Part shown: piece by piece, positions 55,076 to 63,089 of the stretch
Position numbering within the stretch: position 1 is the first letter of the stretch
Layout: each line of letters begins with the position of its first letter
Source of the DNA: F23-D06 sp963620035
GTDB taxonomy: Bacteria; Bacteroidota; Bacteroidia; Bacteroidales; WCHB1-69
Length of the DNA stretch: 64,000 bases
Direction of reading: 5' to 3'
Assembly: GCA_963620035.1 (NCBI GenBank)
Contig: CAVEXN010000003.1
Span: 53,865 to 117,864 of the forward strand
Notes under the pieces: generated by a model
The model's database searches: none
Seen by the model: only the letters and a program-made list of their open reading frames with translations
Told to the model about the DNA's origin: nothing
Position numbers and translations under genes: made by a program

Positions 55076-55304
55076 AATTAGGAATGTAAGAAGCCTTTAT
55101 AGTCTCAATTTGAAGTTCTGACCATGGGCATCGGAGAGACCCAATCGGGGGCGGTGCACCCGTCGGAGTCAACTGCGCCCCAAGTCAACGGAGCCTCGGA
55201 GAGGCTCAACATCGTAGAATGGAAACGGAACAAAACGCATAACGCCTCTAAATTCTAAGTTCTAAAATCTAAACTCTAAACTCTGTTTTGTGCAGTAGCC
55301 GTGT
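55076..55304 (+). repeat. Long intergenic direct repeat, left copy flanking cassette C
   Basis: 229 nt. From AATTAGGAAT to the heptamers it is nearly identical to 57881-58088 (two mismatches seen). It contains a GAGCCTC-GGA-GAGGCTC hairpin, the AACGCC lead, five TCTAARN heptamers, and the tail GTTTTGTGCAGTAGCCGTGT. The right copy has two heptamers; the 21-nt length difference is exactly three units. Confidence 0.9.
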
Positions 55305-55343
55305 ATGTCATTTTTGTTTTTTTATGTAAGTGGATATTTTGTG

Positions 55344-55351
55344 TATCTTTG
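55344..55351 (+). promoter_or_regulatory. -7 box TATCTTTG of cassette C
   Basis: TATCTTTG places the transcript start near 55358, leaving a leader of about 335 nt before the methyltransferase ATG at 55695, close to the cassette B leader length. Confidence 0.65.
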
Positions 55352-55423
55352 CCGCTGTTTTTAACGAGTAAGAACTAAATTTAGCGGTCAGTGTATAGAT
55401 TTTAGTATTTAGTATAATTTTGT

Positions 55424-55693
55424 AATAATAAAGCATTAGCTATTATTTCGCGTTTAGCCAAGAGCCTCGGAAACTTTTTGGAAATAAACATACAGAAATA
55501 ATATCTGGCAGTCTTTCCTGATTGAAGACTTTGTCGATTGTAATAAGCGATGCTTGTACCGAACAGGTGCGAGTAACTTATAAATCGGCAGAGGTTTCCA
55601 TCCGAGGCCGCCTCTCAGCTAAACGCAGTAAGTGGTCTTGCACCTTTCTTATTGCGTATGGCGGATTGATAGCTTGCAATAAAACTATCAATC
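55424..55693 (+). ncRNA. Structured RNA leader of cassette C (second copy)
   Basis: Same plan as 48533-48806: hairpin AATAATA-AAGC / GCTATTATT (from 55424), immediately followed by TTCGCG; stem P1 GCGTTTAGC (55450-55458) with GCTAAACGC (55618-55626); P2 CCTCGG+AAAC (55465-55474) with GTTT (55594-55597) and CCGAGG (55602-55607); internal arms including AGTCTT/AAGACT; a TGCACCTTT segment after P1; and a 3' hairpin GATTGATAG/CTATCAATC (55664-55672, 55685-55693) ending 1 nt before the ATG. P1 and P2 keep pairing although bases differ from copy B, which indicates selection on structure. Confidence 0.75.
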
Positions 55694-55694
55694 A

Positions 55695-56768
55695 ATGGCA
55701 GGACAGAACCTTAATGCAGCAAGAGTTTCAAAAAAAGACGAGTTTTATACCCAGTTGGACGACATCGCCAAGGAACTCAAGTATTACAAGCAGTATTTCA
55801 AAGGGAAGAGAGTGCTATGCAACTGCGACGACCCCTACGAGAGCAATTTCTTCAAGTACTTTGCACTTAATTTCAATCAATTAGGCTTGAAAAAGCTTAT
55901 GGCCACTTGCTACAATGGCTCGCCTATATCCGGGAATGAGTTGTTGCTGGATTTTGGAGAAGAGAAGCAAGACCCGAAAAAGATTGCCTACAAAGTGGAG
56001 ATAACCGAAGTTCAGGATTATAACGGCGACGGGGCAATCAACCTTGCAGATGTGCAGTATCTGATTCAAAATGAAAAGAATGTGCTGTCTCGGCTCAAAG
56101 GAAACGGATCGTTCGACAGTCCCGAATGTGTTGAACTATTAAAAAAAGCGGACATCGTTGTCACTAATCCGCCATTCTCCCTATTCCGCGAATATCTTGC
56201 ACTGCTGGAAGATAATGAGAAACAATTTCTTATCATCGGCAACACGAACGCACTGACTTACAAAGAGACGTTCCGTATGTTCCAGCAAGACAAAATCAGA
56301 ACCGGCTATACCAACTTCAATGTGGGTATGTTCTTTCAAGTGCCGGATAATTTTGATAAATTTCACCATCTTGAAGATGGTAAGAGGATTGCAAGAGTTT
56401 CAGCATCTTGTTGGTTTACAAACCTTCCTGTAAGTAAACATAATGACGATTTAATTCTATACAAAAGATTCAACCCAATAGAAAATCCTCATTATGCAAA
56501 TTATGACGCAATAAATGTGCAAACATATACGGATATTCCGGCTGATTACGATGGAGTAATGGGAGTTCCCATCACTTTCATGGATAAGTATAATCCAGAG
56601 CAGTTTGAAATAGTGGATTGCTGCGAGCCTGCAATAGACTTGGATAGTTACATAAGGTGTTCATATTTCAAGGAGCATAAATCGCGTCAGATAATGTACA
56701 AAGGCAAGTTGTGCCAAAAAACATATCATAGATTATTGATCCGCAACAAAAAACCGCAGGAGTCATGA
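55695..56768 (+). CDS. EcoRI-family adenine-specific DNA methyltransferase (cassette C)
   Basis: A 357-residue enzyme starting ATGGCAGGACAG directly behind the RNA hairpin. Catalytic NPPF at 158-161 (in VVTNPPFSLFREY), with RVLCNCDDPYESNFFKYFA near the N-terminus, matches EcoRI-type methyltransferases (M.EcoRI has 326 residues). A stretch DYNGDGAINLADV (108-120) looks like a dockerin or EF-hand loop; I recall the same element in other EcoRI-family enzymes, so it may be a family trait. The stop overlaps the next ATG by 4 nt. Confidence 0.9.
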   Translation: MAGQNLNAARVSKKDEFYTQLDDIAKELKYYKQYFKGKRVLCNCDDPYESNFFKYFALNFNQLGLKKLMATCYNGSPISGNELLLDFGEEKQDPKKIAYKVEITEVQDYNGDGAINLADVQYLIQNEKNVLSRLKGNGSFDSPECVELLKKADIVVTNPPFSLFREYLALLEDNEKQFLIIGNTNALTYKETFRMFQQDKIRTGYTNFNVGMFFQVPDNFDKFHHLEDGKRIARVSASCWFTNLPVSKHNDDLILYKRFNPIENPHYANYDAINVQTYTDIPADYDGVMGVPITFMDKYNPEQFEIVDCCEPAIDLDSYIRCSYFKEHKSRQIMYKGKLCQKTYHRLLIRNKKPQES

Positions 56769-57877
56769 CCATAGATTTGAAAGAGATAAGCATACGCGAA
56801 CTGTGTGCGAGTTACAGCGATTTGAGCATTCAGGAGGAGGGCATCACCGGCTACGGTGGCCGGCTGGACATACGCCCGAAATACCAACGCGAGTTCGTCT
56901 ATGACGAGAAGAAGCGCAACGCCGTTATGGACACCGTGTGGCATGGTTTCCCATTGAACGTTATGTACTGGGTGCGTGTCGGCGACGACCGATACGAACT
57001 ACTGGACGGCCAGCAGCGCACCATCTCCATCTGTTCCTTCATCGCCGGCGAGTTTATGATGCAGTTTGATGGCAACCTGCTCGGCTTCAGCAATATGACC
57101 AAGGAGCAGCAGGGCCGGATTCTCGATTGCAATCTGCAGGTGTATGTGTGCGAGGGCTCGGACGAGGAGAAACTCAAATGGTTTCAGACCATCAACATAG
57201 CGGGTGAGAAACTCACCAACCAGGAGATACGCAATGCGATTTATTCAGGCAGCTGGGTTACGCAGGCCAAGCGCCATTTTTCAAAGACGGGCTGTGTGTC
57301 CTACAAGATTGCATCAGACTTCATGACGGGCTCGCCCATCCGACAGGATTATTTCGAAACCGCGCTGAAATGGATTGGCGATGCTCAAAGCCTTACTATA
57401 GAACAATATATGGCAAAGCACCAGCATGACACGGATTCAGACGAGTTGTGGCAGTATTTTCAGGATGTGGTGCATTGGGTTGACAAGCTGTTCGGTCGCA
57501 GGTACAAGAAAGAGATGAAGGGCGTTGAATGGGGAATGCTGTTCAACCGGCACAAGGATACATATTTTACTGCGACATTCATAGGGAAACAGATGGAGCG
57601 GCTTATGCTGGATTCAGATGTTCAGAAGAAGAGCGGGATTTTCGCCTACATTTTAGACGGCGACGAACACCATCTCGGCATCCGCGCATTCGATGCGAAC
57701 ACCAGGCGCGAGGTTTACGAGAAGCAGGGCGGCATCTGCAAGATTTGCGGCAAGCATTTCAACATCGAGCAGATGGAGGCTGACCACATCACGCCGTGGC
57801 GCGACGGCGGCAGAACCGTTGCCGGAAACTGCCAGATGCTGTGCAAAGAATGCAACAGACGGAAGAGCGGGAAGTGA
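56765..57877 (+). CDS. DUF262-HNH protein, putative nuclease partner (cassette C)
   Basis: A 370-residue protein. The N-terminal DUF262/GmrSD-like (ParB-type) domain has PKYQREFVYDEKKRN and LLDGQQRTIS (DGQQR at 81-85). The C-terminal HNH domain has C325-x2-C328, ADHITPW (His341) and C360-x2-C363 (LCKECNRRKSGK). Such proteins are nucleases or nuclease-like partners in type IV and related defence systems. It takes the place of an EcoRI-like endonuclease beside the EcoRI-type methyltransferase, so it may be the restriction partner. Direct evidence is the 4-nt coupling only. Confidence 0.85.
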   Translation: MTIDLKEISIRELCASYSDLSIQEEGITGYGGRLDIRPKYQREFVYDEKKRNAVMDTVWHGFPLNVMYWVRVGDDRYELLDGQQRTISICSFIAGEFMMQFDGNLLGFSNMTKEQQGRILDCNLQVYVCEGSDEEKLKWFQTINIAGEKLTNQEIRNAIYSGSWVTQAKRHFSKTGCVSYKIASDFMTGSPIRQDYFETALKWIGDAQSLTIEQYMAKHQHDTDSDELWQYFQDVVHWVDKLFGRRYKKEMKGVEWGMLFNRHKDTYFTATFIGKQMERLMLDSDVQKKSGIFAYILDGDEHHLGIRAFDANTRREVYEKQGGICKICGKHFNIEQMEADHITPWRDGGRTVAGNCQMLCKECNRRKSGK

Positions 57878-57880
57878 TTC

Positions 57881-58088
57881 AATTAGGAATGTAAGAAGCC
57901 TTTATAGTCTCAATTTGAAGTTCTGACCATGGGCATCGGAGAGACCCAATCGGGGGCGGTGCACCCGTCGGAGTCAACTGCGCCCCAAGTCAACGGAGCC
58001 TCGGAGAGGCTCAACTTCGTAGAATGGAAACGGAACAATACGCATAACGCCTCTAAGTTCTAAACTCTGTTTTGTGCAGTAGCCGTGT
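57881..58088 (+). repeat. Long intergenic direct repeat, right copy flanking cassette C
   Basis: 208 nt, nearly identical to 55076-55304 apart from point changes and two instead of five TCTAARN heptamers. It begins 3 nt after the DUF262-HNH stop. Confidence 0.9.
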
Positions 58089-58159
58089 GCATAGTGACAG
58101 AAAGAACGAAAAATCAACAAAAACAGTACACTTGCAGCACTGATTCCTTTGGACTTTGA

Positions 58160-58208
58160 CCTGTCTGCCCTACCTGTCGCCTGTCTGCCGACAGGTAGGG
58201 CAGACAGG
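58160..58208. repeat. Perfect 19-bp inverted repeat CCTGTCTGCCC-type
   Basis: CCTGTCTGCCCTACCTGTC (58160-58178) pairs exactly with 58190-58208; the 11-nt loop repeats the CTGTCTGCC motif and more GACAGG units follow. Reading as REP-like interspersed palindromes is likely; terminator function is not supported because there is no U-tract. Confidence 0.7.
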
Positions 58209-58262
58209 CGACAGGCAGGTTAAGGGACTTCACAAGGTTCAGAGGGGCAGGCACTGGATTAG

Positions 58263-58598
58263 AGCAAAAACAATGTATTCAAACATACATACTTTAAGTA
58301 CAAGTTGAATATCAATGGCTACATTGGACATCGCTTGTTAGACCCTAACAAACCAGCACCAACAGTTACAGCCAGAGGAGACAACAAGGGCGGTGTTGTT
58401 ATTCATCCTCATCCGAATGGACTCAGAAGAATGACATGTAGGGAACTTGCTACCGTTCAAAGTTTTCCCTTGGATTACTTTTTCAAGGGTACAAATTCTT
58501 CTATATATCGCCAAATAGGAAATGCAGTGCCTGTACAATTGGCATATAATATAGCAAAACAATTTAATCTTTACAAAGAAGATGACAATGGAAAATAA
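58263..58598 (+). pseudogene. C-terminal fragment of a C5 DNA methyltransferase (cassette D remnant)
   Basis: The frame is open from 58263 (after a TAG) and reads FKYK, NINGYIGHRLL, KPAPTVTARGD, RRMTCRELATVQSFP and RQIGNAVPVQLA, motifs IX-X of a C5 methyltransferase. Motifs I to VIII, including the catalytic Pro-Cys, are absent, and the upstream DNA is repeat and palindrome. So it is a truncated remnant, not an active gene. Its end overlaps a short frame that may be the start of its former endonuclease. Confidence 0.8.
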
Positions 58599-58743
58599 GA
58601 AACTTGAAATACAGAAGAAGCCTTTTGCCAATTTCAAATGTAAATGGGCAAGCGTACAACGTACAGAAGGAATCAACGACCCTGTTGTACTGTTGGGCGG
58701 TTTTTTCAATTTATTGATATACAATATATTATATTTGCAATAA
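58588..58743 (+). pseudogene. 51-codon stub, possible start of a lost restriction endonuclease
   Basis: ATG at 58588 overlaps the methyltransferase fragment by 11 nt, the usual coupling in restriction cassettes. It reads MENKKLEIQKKPFANFKCKW, then VQRTEGINDPVVLLGG, and stops at 58741-58743. It looks like the N-terminus of an R gene cut short. The function is inferred from the position only. Confidence 0.45.
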
Positions 58744-58770
58744 AAAGGTGTGGGTTTGTCATAAAAACGT

Positions 58771-58778
58771 TATTTTTG
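58771..58778 (+). promoter_or_regulatory. -7 box TATTTTTG for the FISUMP gene
   Basis: TATTTTTG lies 100 nt before the preferred start at 58879; it marks the end of the defence island. Confidence 0.55.
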
Positions 58779-58878
58779 CCGCGTCGGTTTCCTTGGATTC
58801 CGTCCAAGGGGCTTCACCGGGTTCAGGAAAGCCGGCGCAAAAGGGATAATGACAGAAGCCTCGGATAAAACACATTTA

Positions 58879-60582
58879 ATGAGCGTTTTTTACAAAATCA
58901 TTCTTGTTTTTCTTGCGGTTTGTCTCGTTGCACAGACACCGCTGTGCAGTGCCCAGACAGCTGGCGACTCCTTTGTCTGCGGCCGCTCCATTGTGAGCGA
59001 CGTTGACGGCAACATCTACAACACGGTGCAGATCGGCAGCCAGTGCTGGATGCGGGAGAACCTGCGTGCCACAAGGTACAGCGACTGCACCCCCGTTTCC
59101 TTGGGCACAAGCATAAGTGCGACAACTGCCTTCCGTTATGCCCCGAACAACGACGAAGACAACGTTCTCGCTTACGGCTATCTGTACAATTGGGCGGCGT
59201 TGATGTACGGATCGGGGTCGTCGACTGCCAACCCGTCAGGGGTGCAGGGCATCTGTCCTGCCGGCTGGCACGTGCCGTCCGATGCGGAGTGGGCGCAACT
59301 CACCGACTACGTCAGTTCCCAAAGCCAGTACCTTTGCGGTGGAAACAACGGATACATCGCCAAGGCGCTTGCCTCCGCCATGGGCTGGAACAGCAGTTCC
59401 AACACCTGTACGCCCGGCAACAACCCCTCCGGCAACAACGCCACGGGCTTCTCGGCAGTCCCGTCGGGCTTCTACGACGGCAGCTACAGCCACTTCCTCG
59501 ACTATGCGGATTTCTGGAGTTCTACCGAGGTCAGTAGTTTAAGTGCAAGAGACCGCAACCTCAGTTATGGAAACGTCGGCGTGTACTGCGACAACGACAG
59601 TAAGGGCTACGGGCATTCGGTCCGTTGTCTCAAGGATGTAGAGGGGTTGCCGACCGTGCGCACGGAAACGGCAACGGCATCTTCTTGCGGTTCTGCCGCC
59701 ACTGTCTCCGCCGTCGTGGAGGTTCATGGCGAAAGCGGCTTGACGGAACGCGGCGTTTGCTATAGTGCCTCGCCGAACCCTACCGTTGCGGACAGAAAGG
59801 TAGTGGACCCGGGTACTGCCGACAATTACACTTGCAACCTTTCCGGCCTGGTCCCGGGCACAATTTATGTATGCGCTTACGCAACCAATGGAGTCGGCAC
59901 AAGCTATGGCAACCAACTGATATTTGACGTTGGTTTCCGGGATGTTGACGGCAACGCCTACGGCATGGTGCAGATAGGCAGCCAGTGCTGGATGAGTGAG
60001 AACCTGCGTACCACAAAATACAGCGACGGCACTCCCATCGCCTTGGGCACCGACATAAGCGAGACAACGGCCTACCGATATGCTCCAGACGACTACGAAA
60101 GCAATGTTCCAACCTACGGCTATCTGTACAACTGGGCGGCGGTGATGAACGGATCGGGGTCGTCGTCTGCCAACCCGTCAGGGGTGCAGGGAGTCTGCCC
60201 TGCGGGCTGGCACGTGCCAAGCTCCGCAGAGTGGACGCAACTCACCGGCTATGTCAATTCCCAAAACCAGTACCTGTGCGGCGGAAACAACGGATACATC
60301 GCCAAGGCGCTCGCCTCTGCCACGGGCTGGAGCAGCAATTCCGCCTTCTGTGCGGTCGGCAACAACCCCTCCGAAAACAACGCTACGGGCTTTGCTGTCG
60401 TCCCGGCGGGCATCTACGACGGCAACTTCAGCAACTTCAGCTACGGCGCGTACTTCTGGAGTTCTACCGAAGACATTAGCGGCTTTGCGTACAGCCGCTA
60501 CTTCCGCAACGAATACCCCTACGTGACCCACATGCCATTCAACAATGAATACGGGCACTCCGTCCGTTGCCTCAGGAACTGA
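58879..60582 (+). CDS. Surface protein with two FISUMP domains
   Basis: A 567-residue protein from the ATG at 58879 (signal peptide MSVFYKIILVFLAVCLVAQ; an upstream ATG at 58849 is less likely). Two Fibrobacter-succinogenes-major-paralogue (FISUMP) domains are present: about 40-255 and 358-567. Each has DVDGN-x-Y, VQIGSQCWM-x-ENLR, YLYNWAA, AGWHVPS, FWSSTE, and GHSVRCL. An FnIII-like linker lies between. The two domains are very similar at DNA level, suggesting a recent duplication. No T9SS sorting domain is seen at the C-terminus. Surface or extracellular role; reaction unknown. Confidence 0.85.
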   Translation: MSVFYKIILVFLAVCLVAQTPLCSAQTAGDSFVCGRSIVSDVDGNIYNTVQIGSQCWMRENLRATRYSDCTPVSLGTSISATTAFRYAPNNDEDNVLAYGYLYNWAALMYGSGSSTANPSGVQGICPAGWHVPSDAEWAQLTDYVSSQSQYLCGGNNGYIAKALASAMGWNSSSNTCTPGNNPSGNNATGFSAVPSGFYDGSYSHFLDYADFWSSTEVSSLSARDRNLSYGNVGVYCDNDSKGYGHSVRCLKDVEGLPTVRTETATASSCGSAATVSAVVEVHGESGLTERGVCYSASPNPTVADRKVVDPGTADNYTCNLSGLVPGTIYVCAYATNGVGTSYGNQLIFDVGFRDVDGNAYGMVQIGSQCWMSENLRTTKYSDGTPIALGTDISETTAYRYAPDDYESNVPTYGYLYNWAAVMNGSGSSSANPSGVQGVCPAGWHVPSSAEWTQLTGYVNSQNQYLCGGNNGYIAKALASATGWSSNSAFCAVGNNPSENNATGFAVVPAGIYDGNFSNFSYGAYFWSSTEDISGFAYSRYFRNEYPYVTHMPFNNEYGHSVRCLRN

Positions 60583-60590
60583 CATTTATA

Positions 60591-60668
60591 GAATTACTGA
60601 ATTAAGAATTGAGGAGGGGACGACGTGCGTAACCCCTCTAAACGCTACGTCCCAAGCTCTAAGTTCTG
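60591..60668 (+). repeat. Intergenic heptamer repeat, copy 5
   Basis: GAATTAAGAATTG, GTGCGTAACCCC, then four degenerate heptamers from 60637 (TCTAAAC, GCTACGT, CCCAAGC, TCTAAGT). It lies between the FISUMP and ClC genes. Confidence 0.65.
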
Positions 60669-60676
60669 TTTTTTTA

Positions 60677-60684
60677 TATATTTG
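60677..60684 (+). promoter_or_regulatory. -7 box TATATTTG for the chloride channel
   Basis: TATATTTG matches TAnnTTTG and ends 15 nt before the ATG at 60700. Confidence 0.55.
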
Positions 60685-60699
60685 CCGCCCGAAGAAAAT

Positions 60700-62490
60700 A
60701 TGAAAAAGAGCAGTCTCATATATGGCTTGGTGCGCTTCAGGTATGTGCTCAAACAACGTCTCGGGCCGCGTGCTATGCTGATTGTGCTGAGCGCTATCAT
60801 CGGCATATTAGGCGCTACGGCTGCCATCATCATCAAGAACTTGCTCTATATTACTACCCGAACGGTAAACAGCACCTTCGCCGACCAGTCGGTCAATTTC
60901 CTGAATCTGATCTTCCCGCCCATCGGCATCATTCTTACACTTGTCTTTGTACGGCGTGTTGTCAAGGACAACATCAGCCATGGGGTCAGCATTGTGCTTA
61001 AGTCTATCTGCAAGAGTGACGGCAAACTGCGCTTCCACAACATCTATTCCTCGATGGTGGCTTCAACGCTCACGGTCGGATTCGGTGGGTCGGTCGGTCT
61101 TGAGGCGCCGATGGTGCTTACAGGTTCCGCTATCGGCTCTAACGTGGGCAGATTGTTCCGGCTCAACCCTAAACAGACAACGCTGCTGCTGGCCTGCGGC
61201 TCTACGGCGGCTATGGCGGCCATCTTCAAGGCGCCGTTGGCGGCTATCGTCTTCACCTTTGAGGTGCTGATGCTCGACCTTACCGGAGCGTCGCTGCTGC
61301 CGCTGCTGGTCTCCGCCGCGGTAGGTACGGTGATGTCGATGCTCTTTTTAGGACGCAACGTGATGTTCAACATTGCCGGCATTCAGACTTTCGCCATTTC
61401 CAATATTCCTTTTTATGTGGTGTTAGGCGTGCTTGCCGGGCTGTTGTCGGTATATTTCCTGCGCGCTTCACGCTGGGTTGACCGGCAAATGCAGCGTATC
61501 AAACGCCCTTACATCAAGGCATTGACGGGCGGCCTGCTGCTTTGCGTGCTCATCTATTTCTTCCCCGTGTTCTTCGGCGAGGGTTATGAGAATATCAATC
61601 TGTTGCTCAACGGCGAGTATTCAGGCCTTTTCGGCAATTCGCTGTTAGGCAGGCTATGTGTTGTGCATCCTGCCATCTTTCTTCTTGGCATTGCGGGCAT
61701 CATCCTGCTCAAGGTGTTTGCCACGTCGCTCACTACCTCCGCCGGCGGCATCGGCGGCGTGTTTGCCCCAACGCTCTTTGTGGGAGCCTTTACAGGTTTC
61801 TTTGTGGCGGCGGTGTCGCATCATCTGTTAGGCGTGGACTTGCCTTACGTCAACTTTATTTTGGCCGGCATGGCCGGCGTGATGACCGGCGTGATGCTTG
61901 CCCCGATGACGGCGATGTTTCTCATTGCCGAAATCTCCGGCGGCTATACGCTGCTGCTGCCTCTGATGATTACCGCCGCCTGCTCGTTCATCTGCGTGCG
62001 CCCGTTCGAGAAATACTCGGTCTATACCAAGCCGCTTGCCGACAAGGGAAACCTCAAGACGCACGACAAGAACCGTTTTGCCCTCAAGAAACTCGATTGG
62101 CGCAAGACTATCGACCGCGACATTCAGACTATACCCGCTCATAGCACACTCCGGACATACGTCCAAACAATCGCCCGAAGCAAACGCAATCTCTTTGTTG
62201 TTGTGAAAGACCAGAACATTTTCGCCGGCCTGCTGGTGATGGATGACCATAGGGAGACAGTCTTTAACCAGAATCTTTACGATAAGGTGCATGTGGAAGA
62301 CCTGATGATTCAGCCCGAGGAGTTCATCTATGACGACGACCCCGCTATTGTGGTGCTGGAAAAGTTCAACCGCACGGGAAATTTCAATATGCCTGTGATA
62401 CGCCGCGACAAGTCCTATATCGGTTTCTTGTCAAAGGCGCGTTTTTTGGCCCGGTACCAGCGTTTTGTGGCGGCAGATTCGGAAGACTGA
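60700..62490 (+). CDS. ClC-family chloride channel/antiporter with a CBS-like C-terminal region
   Basis: A 596-residue protein. The N-terminal ClC core (about 10-430) has FGGSVGLEAPMVLTGSAIGS (the GSxGxExP selectivity region), SAGGIGGVFAPTLFVGAF and the helix pattern of the family. The C-terminal region (about 450-590) reads as two CBS-like modules (IPAHSTLRTYVQTIARSKRNLFVVV and VVLEKFNRTGNFNMPVIRRDKSYIGFLS), which are likely regulatory. It should move chloride, possibly with proton exchange. The ATG at 60700 follows a TATATTTG box. Confidence 0.93.
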   Translation: MKKSSLIYGLVRFRYVLKQRLGPRAMLIVLSAIIGILGATAAIIIKNLLYITTRTVNSTFADQSVNFLNLIFPPIGIILTLVFVRRVVKDNISHGVSIVLKSICKSDGKLRFHNIYSSMVASTLTVGFGGSVGLEAPMVLTGSAIGSNVGRLFRLNPKQTTLLLACGSTAAMAAIFKAPLAAIVFTFEVLMLDLTGASLLPLLVSAAVGTVMSMLFLGRNVMFNIAGIQTFAISNIPFYVVLGVLAGLLSVYFLRASRWVDRQMQRIKRPYIKALTGGLLLCVLIYFFPVFFGEGYENINLLLNGEYSGLFGNSLLGRLCVVHPAIFLLGIAGIILLKVFATSLTTSAGGIGGVFAPTLFVGAFTGFFVAAVSHHLLGVDLPYVNFILAGMAGVMTGVMLAPMTAMFLIAEISGGYTLLLPLMITAACSFICVRPFEKYSVYTKPLADKGNLKTHDKNRFALKKLDWRKTIDRDIQTIPAHSTLRTYVQTIARSKRNLFVVVKDQNIFAGLLVMDDHRETVFNQNLYDKVHVEDLMIQPEEFIYDDDPAIVVLEKFNRTGNFNMPVIRRDKSYIGFLSKARFLARYQRFVAADSED

Positions 62491-62525
62491 CCTTGCCTTT
62501 TTCAGGACAAAAAATCAAAAATAAT

Positions 62526-63089
62526 ATGCAAATACAAGAAACACCAATCAATGGACTCAAGGTGCTGAAACCTGATGTTTTTCAGGATGTCCGCGGCTAT
62601 TTTATGGAGAGTTATAATGAGAAAAGGCTATTCGAGGCCGGCATTGCCGAACATTGGGTTCAAGACAACCAGTCGTGTTCGCAAAGGGGCGTAGTGCGCG
62701 GCCTCCATTTCCAGAAGCCGCCCTTTGCGCAGGCCAAACTGGTGCGTGTGCTGCATGGCGCCGCCCTCGACGTAGCCCTCGACATCCGCAAGGGAAGCCC
62801 CACCTATGGGCAATGGTTCTCGGTGCTGCTAACTGCCGACAACTTTGTGCAGTTCTACATCCCCGCCGGCTTCGCTCACGGATTCGCCGCCCTCGAGGAC
62901 AATACGCTTTTCTTCTACAAATGTTCTGATTTCTACAACAAAGCCTCCGAGGGCAATGTGAGGTTCGATGACCCGGAACTCAATATCGATTGGCAGGTGC
63001 AGTCGCTCCTTATCTCCGAAAAGGACACGGCGGGCCCATATCTCAAGGAATTCGACTCCCCGTTTGATTATGACCAATACCGCAAATAA
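62526..63089 (+). CDS. rfbC: dTDP-4-dehydrorhamnose 3,5-epimerase
   Basis: A 187-residue epimerase for dTDP-L-rhamnose synthesis. GYFMESYNEKRLFEAGI and RGVVRGLHFQKPPFAQAKLV (His61 as the likely base), and YIPAGFAHGFAALED show the RmlC signature. The ATG at 62526 is preceded by only a short AT-rich leader. The stop codon overlaps the next ATG by 1 nt. Other rml genes are not in the window. Confidence 0.94.
   Translation: MQIQETPINGLKVLKPDVFQDVRGYFMESYNEKRLFEAGIAEHWVQDNQSCSQRGVVRGLHFQKPPFAQAKLVRVLHGAALDVALDIRKGSPTYGQWFSVLLTADNFVQFYIPAGFAHGFAALEDNTLFFYKCSDFYNKASEGNVRFDDPELNIDWQVQSLLISEKDTAGPYLKEFDSPFDYDQYRK

Noticed and set aside
55230..55290. Heptamer runs as a CRISPR array
   Set aside because: Units are 7 nt with no spacers, and no cas gene is near.
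55522..55884. 120-codon frame inside leader C running into the methyltransferase
   Set aside because: Overlaps the structured leader and the methyltransferase in another frame; no family motif and not conserved in leader B.
55695..56768. Dockerin-like DYNGDGAINLADV stretch as evidence of a cellulosomal protein
   Set aside because: It lies inside an EcoRI-family methyltransferase with an intact NPPF motif and no signal peptide; the element is probably a family trait.
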